From assembly GCA_027575765.1 (NCBI GenBank), contig JANBPT010000712.1, forward strand, positions 1-25,244: a stretch of 25,244 bases of DNA, in the 5' to 3' direction. The translations under genes were made by a program, and so were the position numbers. The notes below the pieces were generated by a model. It saw only the letters and a list, made by a program, of their open reading frames with translations. It was not told where the DNA came from and did not search any database. This stretch comes from Tieghemiomyces parasiticus. Taxonomy: Eukaryota; Kickxellomycota; Dimargaritomycetes; Dimargaritales; Dimargaritaceae. How positions within the stretch are numbered: the stretch's first letter is position 1; each line of letters starts with the position of its first letter. Positions 8,012 to 16,976 of the stretch are shown one piece after another.

Positions 8012-9543
8012 CTAGCTGCCGGGGGAATCAGGCGGAGTATGGGGAGTTTGGCTAGCCCGCTCTGTTAGCGCCCGGCGGATCTCATAGTACCGAATCAAGG
8101 CCCGTAGAGAAGGGCCGTTTGAATCGAGCACCATGATTTTGTTGATCATCCGATACTGGAGCCCATATTCTCGGTAGAGGTCCAGGAGTTGGGTAGCTGC
8201 GCTATCGCTGAAATTGGCCGGGATGCGGTGGTAATGAAGACGGAGCAGCAGCGCACGCTGTCTAAGGGTGTCATAACCGCGGTCATGAAATTCCTGCTCT
8301 AAGATACCCCAAAGCGTGGGCAATCCACCCTCCAGTGGCTGCTTGCCAAGATTCTGCGCCTGGCCGTTGGGTCCTTGGCTAGGCTCCATGCCTACTCGGC
8401 CCGACTCCTCGACTCGGCGACAGAGCTCGGCGTAGACCGGCATGTCTTTGAGGAAATGGGGCCACAGACGATGAATCCCGAGAAGGAGGCGGACATCGTC
8501 GGTGACGGACCAACGTGTCCTAGGGGCACGGTAACCGGCTTGCACCCCATCCTCCGTGGCTACGGCTGCCTTGGGCATCAAGCGGCGTTTGTTACAATCC
8601 CAATAGGATACACATTGTATAGGATTTCGTGTTCCTACTTTGGCCGCGACATCTGTCCAAAATCCTGATGGAAATCTACGGCTAGCTGATACCTTGCTTT
8701 GGACTTCGGGGTCTCTCATGACTGCTCTCAGCCGCTCGATCTCGTCAGGTTGCCAAGAACCGCGAGTTGCGGCCGTGATGGTGTGATAGCGATGCCGCAA
8801 GGCAGACTCCGTACGGTAATTGCTGTGGTGGGGCGGTGCTCGACGATCCAGCAGCTCTTTCCGAATTTGAGACCAGCGCTGTCCAACCTGGTCCACCCGC
8901 CGCAATAGCCACCGGTCGTCCTTGATGGTCCAGCTCGGTTCCCCAAGGGGTACCCTGCTACCGGTACTGGCTTGTGCTCGGAAAAGGGCCAACCTGGTCA
9001 AATAAGTGTGTCTCGTATTGCATTGCGTATTGGTACGCGTCCCCACCTCCCGAGCGATACGGATCCAGTTTCCCGTACCATGGGTGGCTATAGCCTTGCG
9101 GAGCCGGTCGTTCTCTGCTGGTGACCATCTAGTATTGCGATTTTGCAGCTCGTGGTTGCTCGGCTCGGGCGTGGCTATGTAGTGGGCACGGTGGGTTGAT
9201 CGGCAGTTATCGTTAGTTGGGACTAAAGGATGGTGCACTCCAGAGGCGGTAGCGGACCCAGGACGGCCTATCTCCCCCGGGGGGTTGGTCGGTGAGGGCA
9301 GTCGGCCGGTCCATATCGACGCATTCCAGCCTTTGAAAAATAGCAGCGGTGCCTACCTTGGGGCTTCCTACGCGTGCGGCTTTGCGCTGGAGGCCTGGCC
9401 TTCGTAAGCAGGCAAGCGCCAGGGGCGGCATGAAGCGCGCGTAACTGGTGAATGGGCCTAGACGATCTGGCGACCTGGGAGGTCGGCAGGGCAGGGAGTA
9501 AACGGAGGCCGGCCAGCCTGCCGGTTAGATTCAGGAGTCGCAT
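8012..9543 (-). CDS. Multi-Myb/SANT-repeat protein, copy A, with probable mitochondrial presequence
   Basis: Two exons: 9543-9357 and 9174-8012, giving 449 aa. Exon 1 encodes 62 residues rich in Arg, Leu and Ala without acidic residues; the segment QLRALHAAP near 37-45 resembles a mitochondrial processing site. The exons join in phase through a split codon (G|CC, Ala63). Exon 2 encodes five Myb-like repeats. R1 starts at Trp79 (RWSPAENDRL, then NWIRIA, TQCNTRHTYL). R2 starts at Trp144, R3 at Trp203 (helix 3 around 245-260 keeps the Gln-Cys of Myb recognition helices) and R4 at Trp284 with a long loop. R5 begins near 384 and is degenerate. Myb repeats are three-helix DNA-binding units whose third helix reads bases. 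Such proteins are usually nuclear, so the presequence is unusual. A Met inside the intron (9238) would give a 408-aa protein lacking the presequence; I consider it a false start. The last 13 codons are unrelated to copy B. Confidence 0.85.
8055..9291 (-). repeat. Segmental duplication, copy A
   Basis: This aligns without gaps to 24008-25244 at an offset of 15953 bases. I counted about 68 differences in 1237 bases by hand. Differences are clustered: 8403-8573 (171 bases), 8678-8820 (143), 8950-9128 (179) and 9140-9291 (152) are each identical. Homology stops abruptly at about 8055, inside the last 15 codons. The other end is not reached because copy B runs off the window. Confidence 0.97.
9175..9356 (-). 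other. Intron of Myb copy A
   Basis: The 182-base intron has donor CAAG|GTAGGC, branch-like CAACTAACG (CTAAC at 9212-9216, branch A about 38 bases from the acceptor) and acceptor ACATAG. Joining the exons preserves the frame. The acceptor-proximal 117 bases are identical in the second Myb gene at the right edge of the window. Confidence 0.75.
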
Positions 9544-10139
9544 CAGGGGACAGGCCAATGGCACCGGAATGACGGTCTGGTGGATAGTAAAAAGACTGAC
9601 TTGGAGAGAAGAAGAGACTGCGAGAAGGCGGTATTCGGGCACGACACGCTCGAAATAAACGAGTGAAGTAAGAGCAACATCGAGGCTGACGCTTAGTGAC
9701 CCCTTCTCGCGGCATTTGAGTTGTAAGGGAATGTCGGCTGGTGCGCGTGGGCCACCTGTGCAGGGAGTATTTTTTTTTTTTAATGCACCATGGGCAGACT
9801 TCAAAACCCAATGAGCGGAGACCACTTATCTAGCCGGCAAATTAGCCATGAGGGGTAGGAGTGGGTGAGCCATCCTCTCCTTTTTACACCAAGTGGGGGT
9901 CTCTGCCTCCTTCGCCAGTGAATAACTTGGTTTCGTATCTAACGGCAAGACAATAATTCAGGTACGTTACAAAATAAATAAAAGACAATGCTAGACTGTA
10001 TAATCTTGTTTAATTTGATAAGCACCATTGACTCGGTTGAGAGTCAGGTTACTAGCCATACAAATAAATCAGATTGATTTCGAAAGAAAGCCGGTAACTA
10101 CAAGGTAAGCGCAAACAATGAAATAACTTGATAAGGTAC
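9544..10139. other. Intergenic region between Myb copy A and the Sec14-like gene
   Basis: It holds the 5' flank of Myb copy A and the 3' flank of the Sec14-like gene, both on minus. A run of T is present near 9769-9781. A minus-strand ATTAAA at 10009-10014 is a possible polyadenylation signal for the Sec14-like gene. The Myb exon-1 frame stays open upstream to 9825, but that extension has no presequence character and I left it out. Confidence 0.5.
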
Positions 10140-11408
10140 CTAAGGGCTAGCCGCAGGCTTGGACCGTTCAAAGAGCTTGCAAAGGTAGGGCCAAGTCTGC
10201 TCATGCAGATACTGAAAATGAAACCTTCCGCCAACAGATGCCTCAAGGTAGTTGTCACTGAAGTAGTTGCGCAGATTCGCCCAGATTTCACTCGACTTGT
10301 TGGGCTTCTTGGCCTTCTCGATGGCTTCCGGGGTGGTCGCGACAGACGTCGTACCGTTGGTCTGGTGTCCACTTCGGGCAGCTAGGTGGTTAAAATTGAA
10401 GGCTTCAAGATCTTCGGTTGAAGAAAGTTGAGAGGCGTAAGGGACATTAGGCCCCGGGACCGGCGAGGGAAGGGTAGTGGTGGTAGCTGGGGAGGGTGGG
10501 GCGACCTGGACGACTTCACCGTCGTTGTAATGCTGCACTGGGATTGAGTGCTGGGTCTTTAGGTCAACAAAGTTGATTTTGCGGCGGGTGACTGGGTCGA
10601 CGAAGGGCGAAACCAGTTTGAAAAAGGTCCAGAATAACCAAGGCGCGTTGAGGACGAAGGCGTGGCCGAGGCGTTCTGGGTAGTGCGATCCTAAAATATT
10701 GAGGGTCTCGCGGGCGGTTCCGAGGGGCACGCTGTTGGACATGGACCAGCCTTCGCAGTCGATAACCAAACTTAGGGCCTCGGGTCCATCGTCACTGCTC
10801 TCGGCGTCCCGTACCTGGGCACCTGAGTCGCGGCGGTTGGTCCCGTCGGCGGGGCCGTTTCCGTTGGCGGCGGCCGATGCCGCGTCCGAAGGGAAGGAAG
10901 AGGGCGGCGACGGCATCATTTGCACGGCGCGTTCCAGCGTAAATACCAGGTACCGCATCTGCATGTCCTTGTCGTGGGTGTGGTTGAGGCGCTGGCGCAT
11001 ATAGATGGCTGGGCGGCCAAACAAGTCGTAGCCGTTGGGGTACATCTTGCCACGGACGGCCTCAGACTCGACCGATTCCGGAGTGATCTCGTCGGGACGG
11101 TACTCGCTACGCCATTGCAGCGTCTTTTCAAGCCCGACTTGCGCCTTGTCAAGCTGCCATTTGTTGGCGCGGAGATAGCGGTGCAGACAGCCCGTGGAGC
11201 AGAAGCGTTGGTGCTTGGCGTGATCGGCGGCGGGCGTCTTGGCTAAGATTTCCGGGAGCCGCGCCTGAAGCTGGTCCAGCATGCTGCGCTGGTCGGGAGT
11301 CAGCGGGGCTCGGGGAATGCGGTAGTACTGCGAAGGCGGGGTCAGGCACGGGACGTGGGTGACGGGCTCCTCGGCGCCCGACTTGGCGGCGTCCTTGTTG
11401 AAAAGCAT
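10140..11408 (-). CDS. Sec14/CRAL-TRIO phosphatidylinositol-transfer-like protein (Pdr16/Sfh3 type), 422 aa
   Basis: Single exon. The CRAL-TRIO N-terminal helical region is at about 45-105 (LHRYLRANKWQLDKAQ, TLQWRSEYRPDEI). The lipid-binding domain starts at about 120. It includes GRPAIYMRQR (131-140), a segment YLVFTLERAVQMMP (153-166) typical of the Pdr16 group, LVIDCEGWS (214-222), and the diagnostic HYPERLG...VLNAPW...PFVDP...KINF run at 242-280. The C-terminal ASVGGRFHFQY...WPYL corresponds to the domain's closing Gly-Gly and Trp-Pro motifs. Members exchange phosphatidylinositol and sterol or phosphatidylcholine between membranes and work at lipid droplets, ER or endosomes. Two low-complexity inserts are unusual: residues 167-209 (Ser/Ala/Asn/Asp) and about 302-370 (Pro/Thr/Ser). 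No signal peptide, so probably cytosolic or peripheral. Pdr16 orthology is likely but not proven from sequence reading. Confidence 0.92.
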   Translation of the reverse strand: MLFNKDAAKSGAEEPVTHVPCLTPPSQYYRIPRAPLTPDQRSMLDQLQARLPEILAKTPAADHAKHQRFCSTGCLHRYLRANKWQLDKAQVGLEKTLQWRSEYRPDEITPESVESEAVRGKMYPNGYDLFGRPAIYMRQRLNHTHDKDMQMRYLVFTLERAVQMMPSPPSSFPSDAASAAANGNGPADGTNRRDSGAQVRDAESSDDGPEALSLVIDCEGWSMSNSVPLGTARETLNILGSHYPERLGHAFVLNAPWLFWTFFKLVSPFVDPVTRRKINFVDLKTQHSIPVQHYNDGEVVQVAPPSPATTTTLPSPVPGPNVPYASQLSSTEDLEAFNFNHLAARSGHQTNGTTSVATTPEAIEKAKKPNKSSEIWANLRNYFSDNYLEASVGGRFHFQYLHEQTWPYLCKLFERSKPAASP

Positions 11409-13079
11409 AGTGATAGTTCTGGAGCTGGGTTAAGCGCACCAGGGACGGTGGTACAGTCAAAAATAGGAAACCTTTGGATGGTAGACGTCTCAAGCAGGTA
11501 GTGGGGCCAGGTGACACGCCAGGTAGAGGGTTTGGGTTGGACGATAAGGGCCCTGGAGAGGTACAAGGTTACTCAAAATATGCGAAGCGGGTTGCAGCCG
11601 ACGTGTGAGACTAGGGAGGACTTAAGGTTAGATAGCGGGGAGTCAGGAGAAGCACGGATGCCAACTCTAATGAGACGAGACAAGACAGCTGCTGGCAGTA
11701 GGCCAGGAACCGATGGTATATAGGAGAGGAGAAAAGATAAGCGCGGAGGGAGTGGGGAGGGGGCGGCGAGCTCGGTTCGTTTTAATGATCCCTGCGAGGT
11801 GAACAAGGCAATACGGATACTGTCGCAAGGGCCGACGTAATCAGTCGTGGCCCACGCAGGTCTACTGAAATCAGGCACACCCCCTCCTCTTCCTCGTTAT
11901 CTGGTATGGTAGATTGCTTTGCCAGCGATTCTCCCTTCCCCCCTGTCCCTCCTTTTTTTACTAGTCACTGTGCTTCCAAGGACTTTACACGTGGAGGAGG
12001 TTGTACTAGGCTGCGGTCAATGGTCCTCTCGGCACGTACCTTCCGACCGGCCACTCGCAGGTTTTCAAAGGCATGCCCGTCGGCGCGGTATACGTGCGCT
12101 GTGTGGCCAGTTGCGCCACTTATCAATGGAACACGTTACCCGCTAGTAGTAGTAAGCACCACAGCGTGATTTGTCATGCAGTGGGGTGGCGCCGACCCAC
12201 TAGGGGGCTCGCGCACCCTGTCGGTGGATGTGTAATGAAGGATACACATAGATCCTACCTACGTGTCTCTCCCCTGCCCGTCTGTCCGCCTCACCGCAAA
12301 ACTTTGGTATTCAGGGCTCTATTTAAGACCTCCACGATTGTTGGTACCGCAGTCCATCCCATACCCGGTCCGATGCCGTCCTCCATTGCCTCCTTATGTG
12401 CTACTGAAGATGCAGCGATGATCTAGGCATACGCAATACGTAAGCGCCCGTTTCGAGTACATCGCGTCCAGCTGCCGTCTGATGATAGGCTGGCTGGCTT
12501 GCTGCGGCCCTGTATCATCACCCGGATACGATCTGCCTAACATTGAAGCTTCAGCAGGTGCTAAGGGAACCCTGCCGCTTATTAAGCGTGCATTTTGTTA
12601 CAGAAGGATCAGCAATCGCGGGTGATGGGCTAGGCGCGGGCCTACGTAAAATTGACCGACAATTTTTGGTTGAAGCAAGCACCATGGGATGGAACTAATG
12701 ACTCGGCTGCCAAAAAAAGAGAAAAAAAAGTGACCACTTACCATCGCCATCTCCAGAGACCCGCATCATCAGCCCAGGATTAGGAAAAGGTAGGCGTCCA
12801 CTTCCCCCCTGCCTAGTTTTCGTTATGACATCTATAGGACCTAGCAAACCACCCCATCTCCCGTGGGACCGAATTTTCAACTGTATCGCTGCCTCCACCC
12901 AAAAGCCGCCAATCAAACCCCATCATGCATAGAAGCCTTTCTTTGGGCGCCCCGGGGATCCACCCGATCCAGTCTGTGGTCCTTGCACGGGATCGGATCA
13001 TGGAATGCATCACAATGTACCGCATGCCAACCACGGGCTCTTATTATTATATTCTCTCTAGTCTGCCCATAATACAATC
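11409..13079. other. Divergent intergenic region between the Sec14-like and bL27m genes
   Basis: It contains the promoters of two divergently transcribed genes. A TATATA sequence lies at about 11717-11722, some 310 bases from the Sec14-like start. Short frames of 60-120 codons occur on both strands but overlap in conflicting phases and show no recognisable protein. No tRNA or other RNA gene was seen. Confidence 0.5.
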
Positions 13080-13911
13080 ATGAGTCTCCTTCAGCGTTCC
13101 CTAGGTCTTGTGCATGCCCTGCCGACCCATCCGGTCACCGTGGGCACCGTCGGCCTTCTACGGGCCGGCTTGGCCCACCAGCTGCTTGCCGTCCGTTGGG
13201 CCACGAAGCGGTCCGGCGGTTCCACCAAGAACAACCGTGATTCACCCGGCCAGCACCTTGGTATCAAGAAGTTCGGTGGTAAGTAACGGCCGGGGGTAGC
13301 GGTGCGACTGGATCCCGCTCTCTCTCTCTCTCTACGGGGGGTATAAGGGTGGTCTATCAGATAGGGAAGCCACTCACCATCACCCTAATCGTTGACCCTT
13401 TCACGTGGCCATACCACTGTTCATTACATACAGAGGAGTTCGTTATTCCCGGCAACGTTATTATCCGGCAGCGCGGCACCGAGTTCTTCCCAGGCGAAAA
13501 TGTAAGTCACGGGCGACTCTCTATACCCTCTCCACTTGGACGGGGCGCAGATCACCGCGTTTTGGTCCACCCTTCTATATATTCACCTTTTCACGCACCT
13601 CATACCGCTCACCTGCACTCGGTTTCTGACTGGTCCTCCACATTCAGGTCGGCATGGGTCGGGACCACACCCTCTTCGCTAAGATTGAGGGCTACGTCAA
13701 GTTCTATCGCGAGCCGCACGGTAAGCACGGCAAGGTCCGTCGTTGCATTGCCGTATCCTACGACCGCGACGCCATCTACCCCAAGAACCCAGAAGCCCCG
13801 CGGACCCGCCGGTTCGATCTGGTCGACCACACCGCCTTCAACGCTGCGCAGGCCCGGAGCCAGGCCGCCTACCGGGCCCGCACCGAAGGTGCCAGTGAGT
13901 CCGAGTCCTAG
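13080..13911 (+). CDS. MRPL27: Mitochondrial large-subunit ribosomal protein bL27m
   Basis: Three exons, 13080-13278, 13434-13501 and 13648-13911, give 176 aa. Residues 1-40 are a mitochondrial presequence with Arg and Leu and no acid. The L27 signature starts at ATKRSGGSTKNNRDS (41-55), continues as HLGIKKFG, and across intron 1 as EFVIPGNVIIRQRGTEFFPG. After intron 2 comes VGMGRDHTLFAKIEGYVKF. Introns are 155 and 146 bases with GTAAGT donors and CAG acceptors; the in-phase joins restore the contiguous family sequence. L27 sits near the peptidyl-transferase centre of the ribosome and is needed for organelle translation. The C-terminal extension after about residue 115, containing the YDRD and PRTRRFD segments, is typical of fungal mitochondrial L27. 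No homologue confusion is likely. Confidence 0.95.
13318..13333 (+). repeat. (CT)n microsatellite in bL27m intron 1
   Basis: A run of CT dinucleotides, directly readable, lies within intron 1 about 40 bases past the donor. Confidence 0.9.
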
Positions 13912-15500
13912 TGCCAGTTCGATTGGTGTATGTACAAGACAATATAAACGGACCGGAATGGGTTATGCCTAGAGAATTGGGTACGGAAAGGTAACCCCGT
14001 GTGCTGTCAAGATGTTGTGGCGTGAAATAAGATTGTGTAAAGTGACAACCCGAAGCGGGCCCTGAACTGATCTGCGCACACGCCGTCAAGTGTGAGCGCG
14101 ACTGCGGGTGGTTGGATGGATGCGGCTGGGGTTGGGAGCAAGCAGGGCGACATGCGCGTCATTTGTTCTGCCCCCCTTGTCATTACCTCGCCTGGCCAGC
14201 TGGAGAGGCTGCAAGGAGCTGCTGCAAGCGAAGCACATAGCTGGGGCCAACCAGCTGGCCATAATCACTCACCTGAGAAGGACTATGTGGTCCGTCACCA
14301 TCGGCCACTTGAGACCGCTCGGCCCCTGGCCTCCTAGAGAAGCTGCAAGGTAATGGATTGACGACGTTGCCACAAATCTATGCTGCCCGTGGGGAGGTGG
14401 AATGGTGTCTGCTGTCTGGTGGCTAGCCGTGTACTCTGACGCGTGGCGTCATGTCGAACAAAGAGCCAGTACCCTGGTCTGATTCTGCCATGTCTCCAAC
14501 AAGGTCCAACAGGGTGGCTGGAGGTCACTCCCTACATTTACTCATCCAATTGGACGCTATCAACCACACCTATTATGTCGGGGTTCAGGTCGCCGTGGTT
14601 ATGTATGATCGCCCTATATCCACGAGGCCAGATTGGATTGACATGGACCCCTTGGCAGCTTATCTGACGTAGCCAACGTCATTGAAACCACAGGCAGGTT
14701 GGAATGCGACAGAAAGGGCATAACCACGCTTCGCAGCAACCCCCACCCCACCTTCTACGTAACAGCCTCCGACGGAAACCCCAATCCTACAGAACCGGAC
14801 TTGATTGTGGTGCTGTAGTCGATCATGGTCTGAGCAGGTCGTACCACTGTATGCGCCTGGGCGCTGGGGGCCAACGGAAAATCGAAATGTTCTACAACCG
14901 TGACCACTGTTGCATGGTTCACTAAGGAACCACAATCGGGATGGATATGGCGAGTGCGTACAGTTGTCTATGGAAGCTGCGTGTGGGCTTGGCACGTTGC
15001 GAACGAAGGCGCCTGGCCCAGCCAATGGTAGGATGGCAGCCCCCATCCTAAAAGAACAGTGTCCTTTCTGCAGGTCACCACCCCCCTCACACATGTCGTT
15101 GCTTGGCAGATGTCCCTCCGGCGAGCTGAATGCGCCTGGTAAAAGGGGTGTCACTGAAGGGGGGGATACCAGACCACCACGTCCCTCAAGGGCACGGCCA
15201 GGGCCTTAAGCATGAACCGGTTACAGAGCAACAGCACCAGGGTTGCTTTTAGGTTAGGCGGGCTGCCTGGGCGCATACAACCAGGCCCTCATCTGCAAAT
15301 ACATGGTTAAATAGTCTTTGGCTGCAACAGGACAGCCCCTGAGGTTGCCAACGGCATACCAACTGGGTGGGGTGGTTGTATGCAGACCCAACCCTGACGC
15401 TTGTCATTGTGGCGGTCAGAATCGGACTTGCTGGCACCGGCCCAGCCAGGGTCATGGATTATTCTACAGAGAAGGAAGCAGCCGTATATAACGGCGGCAA
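13912..15500. other. Gene-poor interval downstream of bL27m, possible decayed coding relic
   Basis: No intact gene is recognised. A 73-codon plus frame (14451-14672) is followed, in another phase, by a protein-like stretch from about 14640 to 14817 that ends in stops. Similar coding-like sequence resumes past the stops to about 15030. A minus frame at 14660-15154 overlaps it. This may be a broken gene or chance. AATAAG near 14025 could serve as polyadenylation signal for bL27m. Confidence 0.4.
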
Positions 15501-16976
15501 CCCGCCCCATTTTCGAGGCAAGGGACCAAGTCTCATCACAATCTCTCTAACGTATCTCTTCACTATCTTTCTCTGAATATTCGACCCGCCACCTGCTGTG
15601 CTCGGTCGCCTGCCCTGTTATCAGTCTCCGCTCTATAGCTGCAGCGGCTATAAAGACCTCCGTAGCTCCGTCGATCTCACCTTTGAACCGGGCCCATCGT
15701 GCAATCCCAACCCTTCCCCAGCTCTCAACTATCATTTGGTTGGTGGCCTGGCCTCTCCCTTCACCCAGCGCAGCTTTGGTCACCACCGACTCGCCTATCA
15801 ACAACCTATTTACTCTCTCTCCTTCACCCTTTAGGAACGACCCGCCCAGGGCGCCCCCGTTCGTCACTTGTATACCCACACGCACTGTACACTCCAGCCT
15901 CTGTGCTTTGAATCCTATCCAATTACCAGTCCCACCATTACGATACTGCCGACGTCATCAACGCCCTGTCCCCAATCCGTTACTGGGCATTCTCAATCCC
16001 TTTACCCTACCGTATTTACTCCACCCTTAAATCTCCCCCCCCCATTGACCCCTCCCCTCCCTTCAATTATCTCTCTGGCCACGACTTCCCTTATCGACTG
16101 ATCTCGCAGCCCCGCTGGTACACCTCTACTTCATCCTCTCTGCCATTGCTCCTATTCACACTCTTCATACCGAAGTACCGAAGATTCTACGGCTATAGCT
16201 CGCTGTCCTCCGCCTGGCGTGTTTGACACCCTCTTGTGGTGCTCATTCACCACGAATTCCTCACCCCTCTTCCTTTGTCGCCTTCTACGGTCGAGCGGAC
16301 TATACATTGCATGACGATCGAATGGGTCTGGTATTTTATATTTACCCGCATACCACCATCCACCAAACCAGACTAATTACGTCCACGGCGTCACCGTTTC
16401 CCCTCTTCTTCCGCCACCACAGTTCATATATAAAATTGCCAGCCTCGCCCCGTCCCTTCAGGGATACCACTACTACCTTGCCCTCCAAAACTCACCTCTA
16501 GTCGAACTCTCTTTGGTCTCCCGTTCGGGCCCATTTCTCTCCTTTGCATCTATCCTCTCCTCTATCGCGCACCTCTAATATAGATCACTCGCCTCATTTC
16601 TTTGTTATCAATAGCAATAGGGTATATATCCTATACCTCGTGTGATATCTCTCTCTTTATACCACCTTGCTTACACCATCCCCAAAGGTCGGTTCGTACA
16701 CCATCAACTCTCTCTTTTCTCGCTCTCGTGAGGCTTACCTTCCACTTTGAACCTGCTATATAGCCGTCTACCATCACTCCTTTCGATTCTTTACAACCTT
16801 GAATTCCTTCATTCCGGACACCAGTGACCTCTTCTATCCTACCCAACTTTCCTTTTTTTATTTTATAACCCAACTTCAGCCTTATTCTACAGCCGTCCTC
16901 CCATTCTACCTCGTACCCTTCAAGCCAGCCCTCACGCATTCGCCATCCCACCCCATTCTGGCAACATCCACGTCGC
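15501..16976 (+). promoter_or_regulatory. Pyrimidine-rich upstream region/leader of the PIN-like carrier gene
   Basis: The plus strand is strongly skewed to C and T; the line at 16021-16080, for example, is about 80 percent pyrimidine. Pyrimidine tracts upstream of the start are common in fungal promoters, but 1.4 kb is long. TATA-like elements occur at 16427-16435, 16623-16628 and 16757-16762; which is used is not decidable. No coding gene is seen. Confidence 0.45.
16427..16435 (+). promoter_or_regulatory. Candidate TATA box of the PIN-like carrier gene
   Basis: TATATAAAA is the best TATA consensus match upstream of the start at 16977. It lies 550 bases away and would imply a long leader; two nearer, weaker matches exist. 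Confidence 0.3.

Noticed and set aside
9175..9238. Met at 9238 as the start of Myb copy A (and the equivalent at 25191 in copy B)
   Set aside because: It lies inside a well-formed intron whose removal joins a presequence exon in phase. The leader it would add contains the branch site and acceptor, and resembles no protein segment.
9268..9825. 185-codon minus-strand frame as a separate gene
   Set aside because: Its middle part is the presequence exon (9543-9357). The upstream part has no supporting features and the part past the donor is intron.
11906..12426. Plus-strand frames of 75-117 codons
   Set aside because: Mutually overlapping in different phases, with no motif or family resemblance.
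14660..15154. 164-codon minus-strand frame
   Set aside because: Overlaps coding-like plus-strand sequence, shows no domain or signal peptide, and its composition is not convincing.
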